Shown here: piece by piece, positions 26,554 through 35,436 of the stretch
Position numbering within the stretch: the stretch's first letter is position 1
Layout: each line of letters opens with the position of its first letter
NCBI GenBank assembly: GCA_050292235.1
Contig: JBNKLG010000006.1
Location: 1-58,646, forward strand
From: JBNKLG01 sp050292235
GTDB lineage: Bacteria; Pseudomonadota; Gammaproteobacteria; Chromatiales; Chromatiaceae
DNA: 58,646 nt
Direction: 5' to 3'
Notes under the pieces: model-generated
What the model saw: the letters and a program-made list of their open reading frames with translations, nothing else
Told to the model about the DNA's origin: nothing
Database searches by the model: none
Translations under genes and position numbers: made by a program

Positions 26554-27921
26554 ATGTACGATTCACTTTGGTCACAATGCATTTCACAACTTAAGCAGGA
26601 ATTAAGTGAACATCAATTTAATACCTGGATATTGCCGTTGGAATTTGCTTCAGATCAGCAATGCATTCGTCTTTATGCGCCAAATCGTTTTGTTTTGGAT
26701 TGGGTCAATCGTCATTATCGTGATCTTATTATTGATCAACTGGAAACTTTATCTCCTGACCCAGCACCTAAATTAATTTTATCTCTAGGCAGCCATTCAA
26801 GCCGGGCGGTTAAAGTACAAAAAAACAACCCTGGTCATATCCAGAAAAAACCAATTTCAAGCTCTGTTGAGCTTAACAAGCTGTCAAATGATTTCCTTGA
26901 AAATTCAAATCTTAATAGTGAGTTATCTTTTGAATATTTTGTTCAGGGCAAAGCAAATGAGCTTGCTTGTGCTGCATCCATGCAAGTTGCTGAAAATCCC
27001 GGTAATGCTTACAACCCATTATTTATCTACGGAGGTGTAGGGCTTGGTAAAACCCACCTTATGCACGCCATTGGAAATAGCATTTTAAAAAATAACCCAC
27101 AAATGAAAGTTCGGTATTTATACGCAAATACTTTTATCAACGACATGGTAAAGGCTCTGCAACACGGCAAGATTGATGCGTTTAAAGCGGAATACCGATC
27201 AATTAATACCCTTCTTATCGATGACGTACAGTTTTTTGCTGGTAAAGAAAAGACCCAGGAAGAATTTTTTCATACCTTTAATGCTCTTTTCGAATCTCAA
27301 CAGCAAATTGTTCTAACCAGTGATAAATATCCAAAGGAAATTAATCTTGAAGAACGACTTCGATCTCGTTTTGGTTGGGGACTTATTGTTCGTATCGAGC
27401 CCCCTGATTTGGAAACGCGTGTCGCCATTCTTCATAAAAAAGCATTACAATTATTTAGTTTAAGTCTTCCAAATGATGTTGCTTTCTTTATTGCTAAACG
27501 TTTTCATTCAAATATTCGTGAGCTTGAGGGTGCATTGAGAAGAGTGTTTGCTAGTAATCGATTTACTGGAAAACCCATTTGTATTGATTCAGCAAGAGAA
27601 TCACTACGCGATATGCTTGCTGTACAAGATAAATTAGTCACTGTTGATAATATTCAGAAAACCGTGGCTGAATATTTTAATATTCGTACTTCTGATCTTT
27701 TTTCTGCGACAAGGAGTCGTAATATCGTTCGACCAAGACAAATTGCCATGGCCTTAGCTAAAGAATTAACGAACAATAGCTTGCCTGAAATTGGACGTGC
27801 ATTCGGTGGTAAAGATCATACCACAGTGCTCTATGCTGTCCGAAAAATTGAAGAATTAAAGAATTCAAACAGTAAACTTGAGGAAGACTATTATAACCTG
27901 TTAAGAAGTCTTACCGCTTAA
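26554..27921 (+). CDS. dnaA: Chromosomal replication initiator DnaA
   Basis: The 455-residue protein has the N-terminal DnaB-binding domain (WILPLEF), the AAA+ core with NPLFIYGGVGLGKTHLMHAIGN, LLIDDVQFFAGKEKTQEEFFHTFN, and the C-terminal DnaA-box-binding helix-turn-helix with signature GGKDHTTVLYAVRKI. Domain 2 is short. It starts replication at oriC and regulates transcription. No Shine-Dalgarno sequence is seen before the ATG. It diverges from rpmH. Confidence 0.98.
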   Translation: MYDSLWSQCISQLKQELSEHQFNTWILPLEFASDQQCIRLYAPNRFVLDWVNRHYRDLIIDQLETLSPDPAPKLILSLGSHSSRAVKVQKNNPGHIQKKPISSSVELNKLSNDFLENSNLNSELSFEYFVQGKANELACAASMQVAENPGNAYNPLFIYGGVGLGKTHLMHAIGNSILKNNPQMKVRYLYANTFINDMVKALQHGKIDAFKAEYRSINTLLIDDVQFFAGKEKTQEEFFHTFNALFESQQQIVLTSDKYPKEINLEERLRSRFGWGLIVRIEPPDLETRVAILHKKALQLFSLSLPNDVAFFIAKRFHSNIRELEGALRRVFASNRFTGKPICIDSARESLRDMLAVQDKLVTVDNIQKTVAEYFNIRTSDLFSATRSRNIVRPRQIAMALAKELTNNSLPEIGRAFGGKDHTTVLYAVRKIEELKNSNSKLEEDYYNLLRSLTA

Positions 27922-28064
27922 GTCTAATGGAAAATTATTAACATGGTTTCCACTATAATTAACCGGAATTTTGCCATTTTCTCACGTACTTTTTTTATTC
28001 CAAGTTACTGAAATTAAATATTTTTTCTAACTTATTAACAGTCTATTTAAGACTAAAAGTAATC
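27922..28064. other. Candidate oriC / DnaA-box-bearing gap between dnaA and dnaN
   Basis: This 143-bp non-coding gap is very AT-rich and has two identical 9-mers TTATTAACA at 27935-27943 and 28032-28040, each one mismatch from the DnaA box TTATNCACA, plus a weaker TTATTCCAA. The gene strand switch at 26.5 kb (all leftward genes on minus, rightward genes on plus) places the origin here or in the 69-bp rpmH-dnaA gap. Assignment is tentative; it may instead be only the dnaN promoter. Confidence 0.4.
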
Positions 28065-29168
28065 ATGAATATACAAATAAATAAATTAGATCTATTAAGT
28101 GTGTTACAACAAGTCATCAATGTCGTAGAAAGACGACAAACTTTACCTATCCTTTCCTATTTCCTATTTCAAGTTTCAGAAAACATGATTTCAATATCTG
28201 GAACTGATATGGAACTCGAAATAACAGCAACATTATCAATTAAAATTGATAGTAGAGGCGCTTTTACAGTACCAGCTAGAAAATTTTTTGATATTGTTAA
28301 ATATCTTGATGATGATGCAAATGTTTATATTGAGCAAATCAACGAAAATATTATTATTAAATCTGGTCAATCCGAATTTCGTTTACTATCTTTGCCTGCA
28401 GATACTTATCCAATCATTTCACCATCAATATCCTTGCAAACACTTTCGATGGAAATAAAAGCTTTAAAATCACTAATTGCAAAGACTGCTTTTTGTATGG
28501 CAAATCAGGATGTAAGATATTATCTAAATGGAATGCTTTTTGAGAAATGCAATTCTGACTTTAAAGTTGTTTGCACTGATGGCCATAGATTGGCCATAGA
28601 TATATGGCCTTTAGAGTCACAATCTGAAGTCACTAATTTTCAAATCATCATTCCTCGTAAGACAGTCCTAGAAGTTAATCGTTTACTTACTGCTAAAGAT
28701 GATATTGTTGGTCTTGAAATTACTGCAAATCACATACGTTTCTTTTTTGAAAACCTTAGTCTCACTTCTAAGCTTATTGATGGTCGTTTTCCTGATTATG
28801 AAAGAGTTATTCCTCATGAATTATCTAAAAGTATTCAAATTGCCAGGGAAGATCTGTTATCTAGCTTATTACGAATTTCTGTACTATCAAATGAGAAATA
28901 TAAAGGGGTAAAGTTTAGCTTTACAGAAAATAGACTTACTCTTTCATCTCACAATCCTGATCAAGAAAGAGCCGAAGAACTTCTTGAGTTAGATTATTCT
29001 TATCATGAAATTTGTATTGGTTTTAATGTCTCTTATCTCATTGAAATTCTCCAAAACCTTTCATCTTCTGATATAACCATTGAATTTGAGAATGAAAATT
29101 CTAGCATTGTGATCTATGCAAATAACGATGAGTCTTGCCGGTATGTAGTCATGCCCATGCGTCTCTAA
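28065..29168 (+). CDS. dnaN: DNA polymerase III beta clamp
   Basis: The 367-residue protein has the three-fold repeated clamp fold, with ERRQTLPILSYFLF at the start, TDGHRLAIDIWPL in domain 2 and YVVMPMRL at the end, the conserved C-terminus that forms the client-binding pocket. It holds replicative and repair polymerases on DNA. AT-rich like its neighbours. recF, usually next, is absent; the gap to gyrB holds parS instead. Confidence 0.97.
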   Translation: MNIQINKLDLLSVLQQVINVVERRQTLPILSYFLFQVSENMISISGTDMELEITATLSIKIDSRGAFTVPARKFFDIVKYLDDDANVYIEQINENIIIKSGQSEFRLLSLPADTYPIISPSISLQTLSMEIKALKSLIAKTAFCMANQDVRYYLNGMLFEKCNSDFKVVCTDGHRLAIDIWPLESQSEVTNFQIIIPRKTVLEVNRLLTAKDDIVGLEITANHIRFFFENLSLTSKLIDGRFPDYERVIPHELSKSIQIAREDLLSSLLRISVLSNEKYKGVKFSFTENRLTLSSHNPDQERAEELLELDYSYHEICIGFNVSYLIEILQNLSSSDITIEFENENSSIVIYANNDESCRYVVMPMRL

Positions 29169-29170
29169 TT

Positions 29171-29186
29171 TGTTCCACGTGAAACA
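29171..29186. promoter_or_regulatory. parS centromere site (ParB-binding)
   Basis: TGTTCCACGTGAAACA matches the chromosomal parS consensus TGTTNCACGTGAAACA at every position. It occupies most of the 30-bp dnaN-gyrB gap. ParB encoded at 18047 would nucleate here, about 10 kb from parAB and close to the presumed origin. I saw no second copy in the window. Confidence 0.93.
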
Positions 29187-29198
29187 TTGAAGAAAATT

Positions 29199-31598
29199 AT
29201 GAGCTATAACGAAGATAATATTAAAGTATTGAAGGGCTTAGATGCGGTAAAGAAACGGCCTGGCATGTATATTGGGGATACTGATGATGGAACTGGACTC
29301 CACCATATGGTTTTTGAGGTTGTTGATAATGCCATAGATGAAGCGCTTGCAGGTTACTGTGATCGTATCGAGGTGACAATTAATTCAGATAACTCAATTA
29401 CTGTTGTTGACAATGGTCGAGGAATTCCGACTGGTCTTCATGCTGAAGAGGGAATTTCAGCAGCTGAGGTTATAATGACAGTGCTACATGCTGGAGGTAA
29501 GTTTGATGATAATACTTACAAAGTATCAGGAGGATTGCATGGAGTCGGTGTCTCAGTAGTTAACGCTTTATCAGAGAAACTTACATTAACAATTTATCGA
29601 GATAAGAAAATACACTTCCAAGAATATCAAGATGGTGTCGCTTTGTACCCCTTGAAAGAATTAGATGAGACATCTCGTACTGGAACAGAGATTACTTTTA
29701 AGCCAAGTAAAGTCATTTTTTCCGAAACAGAGTATCACTATGATATTTTAGCCAAGCGGCTAAGAGAACTTTCCTTTCTAAATTCAGGCATACGTATTAA
29801 ATTGCATGATGAGAGAACTGATCGGTCTGATACTTTTCTCTATCAAGGTGGCATCCAAGCCTTTGTCGAGCACTTAAATATCAATAAAAAACCGCTTCAT
29901 TCACAAGTCCTGCTGCTATCAGGTGAGAAAAATAATATATCAGTTGAGATGGCTTTACAGTGGAATGAAAGTTATCAAGAAAATGTTTATTGCTATACAA
30001 ATAATATTTCTCAGGGTGATGGAGGTACCCATTTGTCTGGATTTAAGGCTGGTTTGACAAGAACAGTAAATCAATTGATAGAAAAAGAAAATATTAATAA
30101 GAAAGATAGTATGACAATAACTGGTGACGATACCAGGGAAGGCCTGACTGCCGTTATTTCTGTAAAAGTGCCTGATCCTAAATTTTCTTCACAAACAAAA
30201 GAAAAATTAGTCTCTTCTGAGGTTAAAAGTGCCGTAGAAAATATATTTTGTGAACAATTTGATGACTATTTATTAGAAAATCCTCAGTTAAGAAAGACTT
30301 TGCTTGCAAAAATTGTTGAGTCAGCAAGGGCACGTGAAGCAGCAAGAAAGGCGCGCGAAATAACAAGACGGAAAAGCGTTATGGATATTGCTGGTCTTCC
30401 TGGAAAATTGGCTGATTGTCAGGAAAAGGATCCTTCCCTTTCTGAACTCTATTTAGTGGAAGGCGATTCAGCAGGTGGATCTGCTAAGCAAGGGCGAAAT
30501 AGGAGAACTCAGGCTATATTGCCACTCAAAGGTAAGATCTTAAATGTTGAAAAATCTCGATTTGATAAAATGCTAGCTTCAGCTGAAGTTGGAACACTGA
30601 TCACTGCATTGGGTTGTGGTATCGGTGAGAAGGAATATAACATTGAGAAACTGCGCTATCATCGCATTATTATTATGACTGATGCCGATGTTGACGGTGC
30701 TCATATTAGAACGTTATTGTTGACTTTCTTTTATCGCCAGTTTCCTGAGTTAATAGAAAATGGTTATATTTATATTGCTCAGCCGCCTTTGTATAAAGTG
30801 AAGAAGGGGAAAAAAGAGAGTTATATCAAGGACGATAAAAATCTTAGTGATTTTCTTTTACAGCTTGCATTTGAAGATATGGAATTAGTCAGAAATGATA
30901 AGACTTTAGTGTCTGCAGAAGAAATGCAGATAATGATTGATTTATACAATAAAATTAAAAGGTTAAAAGGAAAACTTTCTAAAAAATATTTACATGAATT
31001 TGTATTAGCCATTACTCATATCGATCCAATATATCAGGAAGATTTACTCAATCAATCTGTTTTAAGAAGGAAGATTGAACAGTTGACTAGCATCATTAGC
31101 CAGCAAGACAATGTGGTCAATGCGAGCATTAACTCACATGAAAATTTGATCTCAGGAATTAATGTTGAAAAAATGGACCATGGTATTTGTACATCTACTA
31201 TGATTTCATTAAATGCGTTTAAACATCATGATTATCAGGAATATATTCATGCTCTTCATGAAATGCAGAGTATCCTCGGCAATACGTTGATCACTATCAA
31301 AAAGAAAAATGCAGAATATCAGTATGATGCTACCAAAGGAATTGAATTAATTGATTCGCTTCTCGAGGATATGAAAGGTGAATTTCATATTCAGAGATAT
31401 AAAGGTTTAGGTGAAATGAACCCTGATCAGCTCTGGGAAACCACGATGAATCCTGAAAATCGACGTTTATCTCGTGTAGAGATTGAAGATCTGATTTCAG
31501 CTGATGAGATGTTTACTATGCTTATGGGTGAAATTGTTGAGCCAAGAAAGGACTTTATTGAGACAAATGCTGCCTACGTATCGAATATTGATATTTAA
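29199..31598 (+). CDS. gyrB: DNA gyrase subunit B
   Basis: Starting at the ATG at 29199 (MSYNEDNIKVLKGLDAVKKRPGMYIGD) gives 799 residues; a TTG at 29187 is a less likely start and would overlap the edge of parS. The protein has the GHKL ATPase (DNGRGIP), the TOPRIM motifs EGDSAGGSA and DADVDGAHI, and the E. coli-type C-terminal insert. With GyrA it supercoils DNA. It is AT-rich. It converges with plsC. Confidence 0.97.
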   Translation: MSYNEDNIKVLKGLDAVKKRPGMYIGDTDDGTGLHHMVFEVVDNAIDEALAGYCDRIEVTINSDNSITVVDNGRGIPTGLHAEEGISAAEVIMTVLHAGGKFDDNTYKVSGGLHGVGVSVVNALSEKLTLTIYRDKKIHFQEYQDGVALYPLKELDETSRTGTEITFKPSKVIFSETEYHYDILAKRLRELSFLNSGIRIKLHDERTDRSDTFLYQGGIQAFVEHLNINKKPLHSQVLLLSGEKNNISVEMALQWNESYQENVYCYTNNISQGDGGTHLSGFKAGLTRTVNQLIEKENINKKDSMTITGDDTREGLTAVISVKVPDPKFSSQTKEKLVSSEVKSAVENIFCEQFDDYLLENPQLRKTLLAKIVESARAREAARKAREITRRKSVMDIAGLPGKLADCQEKDPSLSELYLVEGDSAGGSAKQGRNRRTQAILPLKGKILNVEKSRFDKMLASAEVGTLITALGCGIGEKEYNIEKLRYHRIIIMTDADVDGAHIRTLLLTFFYRQFPELIENGYIYIAQPPLYKVKKGKKESYIKDDKNLSDFLLQLAFEDMELVRNDKTLVSAEEMQIMIDLYNKIKRLKGKLSKKYLHEFVLAITHIDPIYQEDLLNQSVLRRKIEQLTSIISQQDNVVNASINSHENLISGINVEKMDHGICTSTMISLNAFKHHDYQEYIHALHEMQSILGNTLITIKKKNAEYQYDATKGIELIDSLLEDMKGEFHIQRYKGLGEMNPDQLWETTMNPENRRLSRVEIEDLISADEMFTMLMGEIVEPRKDFIETNAAYVSNIDI

Positions 31599-31625
31599 CA
31601 ATGAGCATGATTGACAAGGAAGTCA

Positions 31626-32375
31626 TCATTTTGCTTTTAAATTATTAGAATGCTCTTTTATTGTTTCTAATCCATCTTCTAAACTAGTACGGATTATTGC
31701 ATTGATTTCTGGAAGGCTCTGCTCATTATTGGGATAAATGAGCTGACCTGCATAAAAAAGGAGATCTCCACTTCGAATTGAATTATCTTTGTTAGGCCAG
31801 ATTAAGCCTGAATTATGACTAACAGGCAGCAGTGGCAATTCAGCTGCTTTGGCCAAGGCAGCAGCGCCAATATTGAGTTTTTGCAGTTCTTGGGATTTGG
31901 AACGTGTTCCTTCAGGAAAGATAAAGACAACTTTCCCTTGCTCTAATGATTTTTTCCCTTGTTTTATCAATAGGTTAAATGCTGATTTTGTAGCTTTACG
32001 ATTGATAGCGATTTGGCCTGTCCTTCTCAAGGCATAACCAAAAAATGGGATACGTAAAAGTTCTTCTTTCAATACCCAGGATTGCTGATAGGAGAAAAAA
32101 AGTCCTCTAAGTAATAATGTTTCGAGAACAGATTGGTGATTCGCAACCACAATGAATCGACCATCAGCGGGAATATTATCAAAACCCTCTAAAATCAAGC
32201 GTACACGACAGCTCCATTGCAATAGAAATGCATTCCCTTTGCTCCATAGATTAGCCATTCGGTTGGCTGATTTGGGCATCTGCAAATAGCTCAGAAGAAC
32301 GACTACGATGGCAAAAATTAAAGTGTTAATGCCAAGGCAAAGAAAAAAAAACGAGCTTCTCAGTTTTAAAAACAC
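31626..32375 (-). CDS. plsC: 1-acyl-sn-glycerol-3-phosphate acyltransferase
   Basis: The 249-residue protein has an N-terminal membrane helix and the acyltransferase motifs: VVANHQSVLETL (motif I, HX4E form), IAINRKA, and FPEGTRS (motif III). It acylates lysophosphatidate in phospholipid synthesis at the inner membrane. The Glu in HX4E is common in this branch, so I do not regard it as a defect. It lies 20 bases downstream of glyS; gmhB, often between the two, is absent. Confidence 0.9.
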   Translation of the reverse strand: MFLKLRSSFFFLCLGINTLIFAIVVVLLSYLQMPKSANRMANLWSKGNAFLLQWSCRVRLILEGFDNIPADGRFIVVANHQSVLETLLLRGLFFSYQQSWVLKEELLRIPFFGYALRRTGQIAINRKATKSAFNLLIKQGKKSLEQGKVVFIFPEGTRSKSQELQKLNIGAAALAKAAELPLLPVSHNSGLIWPNKDNSIRSGDLLFYAGQLIYPNNEQSLPEINAIIRTSLEDGLETIKEHSNNLKAK

Positions 32376-32395
32376 GTGCGTAGACTAAGGATGTT

Positions 32396-34474
32396 TTAAT
32401 TTGGGGCTAAAAGGCTGAAGTCGCAAACACCGAGAAAGAGATCATGAACAGCATAAAGAAGATGATGCCGATTTTCACGAACCTTCTGGTCTTCACAGTT
32501 CACCATAACATGATCAAAGAAGTTAGCAATAGCGGTTTCTAGCTGGAAAAGAAGGCGTAATGTCTGGGTGTAATTTTTATCAAGATTAGTTTGTTGAATA
32601 GCAGCTGAAATTTCCTCAAGCGCCTTTGCAAGGTTCAGTTCGGTGATATCAGAAAGCAAGCTGTGACAATATTCGTGCTTTTCTACTGAGCTTTTATTTA
32701 GGATGTTAGAAATTCGTTTATTCAGTGCTATCAGTGGGCTTGCGTCCTCAGTCTTGAGAAAATCCTGGATAGCCTGAAAACGGATAAAGGCATCTGCGAT
32801 ATCTTGAGGCTTTGTCTGTAAAACGCCATCGACGATGCTAAAACTATAGCCCTCTTCCAAAGCCAGAAACTTAGCTCTACTCAAGATGAACTCATAAATA
32901 TAAGTCAGGATCTCCTCATTATTTTGTTCAAACTGAGAAAAACAGGAGGCTGAATTCTGCAAAAGCCGAGTTAAAAAAATTGGTTGATCCAGTTCTCTTA
33001 AGATTCGAATCACTCCAATGGCAAGGCGTCTTAGGCCAAAAGGATCTTTGTCTCCAGATGGCTTATGTCCTGATAGTAAAATACCTACCAGGGAGTCTAC
33101 TCTGTCACTGAGTGATAAGAGCTTACCTAAATCTGATTGCGGGAGCCGATCACCTGCAAAGCGTGGAAGATAGAACTCATCCAAAGCTGCAATAATTTCT
33201 GGTGCAGCGCCTTGAGTATTGGCTAAATATTTACCTACCGTGCCCTGAAGATCAGGGAATTCATAAACGGTCTTGGACAAAAGATCACAACGGCTCATTT
33301 CAGCTGCTTGGTCCAATAACTCTAAATTTACAGGGAAATGAGCTGATAAGAGATGAGCTAGCGCCTTAAGACGTTCTGTCTTATCGAAATATGAGCCCAG
33401 ATCTTTATGGAAGATAACGTCTTTTAGCAGTGTGTAGCGGCTTCTGAGATCTTCAGAGAGATCCTGAGTCCAGAAAAATTGGGCATCGGATAGTCTGGGT
33501 CTCACTACTCGTTCATTGCCTTTGATGATTTCATCACCAGATGATTTGATATTGGAGAAGGTAACAAAAGTATTGCTAAGTTGATTAGGCGTTGTATAAA
33601 AAGGGAAATATTTTTGATGATCCTTCATGCTCATCACTAAAATTTCAGCTGGTAGGGCTAAAAAGGTGTCTTCGAAATGGCAAACTTGAGCCACAGGCCA
33701 TTCAGTGATAGAGGTGACCTCATCCAGCAGATCCTCATCCAGGTCTACAGTTAATTCTTGCTTCTGGGCAATGGATATGAGCGATTGTTGGATAAGATCT
33801 TTGCGCTGTTGATAATCAGCTAATACATGCCCTTCTTCTTTCAAAAGGCGTTGATATTCGATCGGACTTGGGATTTCTATAGATGCTGGATGGTGATAGG
33901 GGTGGCCCTGAGTCGTGCGGTCAGAATTAATGCCAAAACGGGTAAATGGGATGAGCTGATCAGTATCGATAAAGAGAATCCAATGTACAGGACGAATAAA
34001 GGCGTCAGACAGATCTCCCCAGCGCATGCGTTTTGCGATAGGTAGGCTGTCAAGTGCCATATTAGCGATCTCAGGTAGAAGTTCGAAAGCGGACTGACCT
34101 TGAATGGTTTCTTCAAAAAATAGCCTGACACCTTGATCGCCACTGATTTGCTTTAAGGCTTCGACTGCAACGCCGCAGGATTGGGCAAAGCCCAATGCTG
34201 CTTTAGAGGGATTACCTTCCGCATCAAAGGCGGCTTTTAAAGCAGGGCCCTTACGCTGATTTAGGTAGTCAGGCTGTTGCTTAAGGCAATTTTTGATCAA
34301 AACTGCCAAGCGGCGAGGTGTGGCAAAACTGTCAATGCGATCAAAAGTTAACTTTTGCTCAGCCAATCCCTTTTCAAAAGCGTGTTTTAAAGCAGAAATC
34401 AAGCGAAAAAGGGATTTAGGAGGCAGTTCCTCTGTGCCGATTTCAAAGAGGATATCGGTGGTTGCGTGCATCAT
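32396..34474 (-). CDS. glyS: Glycyl-tRNA synthetase beta subunit
   Basis: The 692-residue protein begins TDILFEIGTEELPPKSL, the family start, with ATPRRLAVLIKN, RKGPALKAAFD and the C-terminal RVMV-like FFDHVMVNCED region seen in beta subunits. It pairs with the alpha subunit GlyQ, encoded 8 bases upstream. Heterotetrameric glycyl-tRNA synthetase is the bacterial type. Confidence 0.96.
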   Translation of the reverse strand: MMHATTDILFEIGTEELPPKSLFRLISALKHAFEKGLAEQKLTFDRIDSFATPRRLAVLIKNCLKQQPDYLNQRKGPALKAAFDAEGNPSKAALGFAQSCGVAVEALKQISGDQGVRLFFEETIQGQSAFELLPEIANMALDSLPIAKRMRWGDLSDAFIRPVHWILFIDTDQLIPFTRFGINSDRTTQGHPYHHPASIEIPSPIEYQRLLKEEGHVLADYQQRKDLIQQSLISIAQKQELTVDLDEDLLDEVTSITEWPVAQVCHFEDTFLALPAEILVMSMKDHQKYFPFYTTPNQLSNTFVTFSNIKSSGDEIIKGNERVVRPRLSDAQFFWTQDLSEDLRSRYTLLKDVIFHKDLGSYFDKTERLKALAHLLSAHFPVNLELLDQAAEMSRCDLLSKTVYEFPDLQGTVGKYLANTQGAAPEIIAALDEFYLPRFAGDRLPQSDLGKLLSLSDRVDSLVGILLSGHKPSGDKDPFGLRRLAIGVIRILRELDQPIFLTRLLQNSASCFSQFEQNNEEILTYIYEFILSRAKFLALEEGYSFSIVDGVLQTKPQDIADAFIRFQAIQDFLKTEDASPLIALNKRISNILNKSSVEKHEYCHSLLSDITELNLAKALEEISAAIQQTNLDKNYTQTLRLLFQLETAIANFFDHVMVNCEDQKVRENRHHLLYAVHDLFLGVCDFSLLAPN

Positions 34475-34482
34475 GTAGGTTC

Positions 34483-35367
34483 TTATGAATTAAGGAGTGG
34501 AAAGCCCAGTTCTTCGCGCTTTTCATAATAGGACTGTGCCACAGCTCTGGCCAGGGCACGAACGCGCAAGATGTAGCGCTGACGCTCGGTTACAGAGATG
34601 GCACTGCGTGCATCCAGCAGGTTAAAGGTATGAGAGGCCTTAAGGACTTGCTCATAAGCAGGTAGCGGAAGATTCTGCTCAATTAACAGATTGGCTTGAC
34701 TTTCATAGTGGTCAAAAGCGGAAAAATGAAAATCAACATTGGAATGGTTAAAATTGTAAGCAGATTGCTCGACCTCATTTTGGTGAAAAACATCGCCATA
34801 GCTGACTTGATCAAATCCTTCGGCGTTCCAGCGTAGATCATAAACACTGTCGACGCCTTGAAGGTACATGGCAATACGCTCTAAGCCGTAGGTAATCTCA
34901 CCGGTTACAGGACGGCACTCTAGACCACCGACCTGTTGGAAATAGGTAAATTGGGTCACCTCCATACCATTCAGCCAGACCTCCCAACCCAGTCCCCAGG
35001 CGCCTAAGGTAGGGGATTCCCAGTTATCTTCGACAAAACGAATATCGTTTTTCAGTGGGTCCAGACCCAGCATCTTCAGAGAATCGATATAAAGAGCCTG
35101 GATATTCAAAGGCGAGGGTTTCAGAACGACCTGAAACTGGTAATAATGCTGCAAGCGATTGGGGTTATCGCCATAGCGGCCATCGGTAGGCCGACGGGAG
35201 GGTTGTACATAGGCAGCACGCCAGGGTTCAGGGCCAATAGCCCGTAAAAAGGTGGCGGTATGGAAAGTGCCTGCACCTACCTCCATATCGTAGGGTTGTA
35301 AAATAACGCAACCGACAGAAGACCAGTAGTCTTGTAGCTTGAAAATAATTTCCTGAAAGGACAGCAT
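34483..35367 (-). CDS. glyQ: Glycyl-tRNA synthetase alpha subunit
   Basis: The 294-residue protein begins MLSFQEIIFKLQDYWSSVGC and contains QPYDMEVGAGTFHTATFLRAIGPEPW, the class II catalytic core, with GLERIAMYLQGVDSVYDL. It makes the catalytic centre of the alpha2beta2 enzyme. Length is normal. It diverges from the MnmA-like gene across 69 bases. Confidence 0.97.
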   Translation of the reverse strand: MLSFQEIIFKLQDYWSSVGCVILQPYDMEVGAGTFHTATFLRAIGPEPWRAAYVQPSRRPTDGRYGDNPNRLQHYYQFQVVLKPSPLNIQALYIDSLKMLGLDPLKNDIRFVEDNWESPTLGAWGLGWEVWLNGMEVTQFTYFQQVGGLECRPVTGEITYGLERIAMYLQGVDSVYDLRWNAEGFDQVSYGDVFHQNEVEQSAYNFNHSNVDFHFSAFDHYESQANLLIEQNLPLPAYEQVLKASHTFNLLDARSAISVTERQRYILRVRALARAVAQSYYEKREELGFPLLNS

Positions 35368-35436
35368 TAACCCGCAATCTCAAAGTGAAAGAGATTGCCT
35401 AGTATACCCGTAAACCTCTTTAGAGTTGGATAGCAG

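Noticed and set aside
32137..32157. PlsC motif I with Glu in place of Asp (HX4E) as an inactivating change
   Set aside because: HX4E is common in this branch of acyltransferases and the rest of the motifs are intact.
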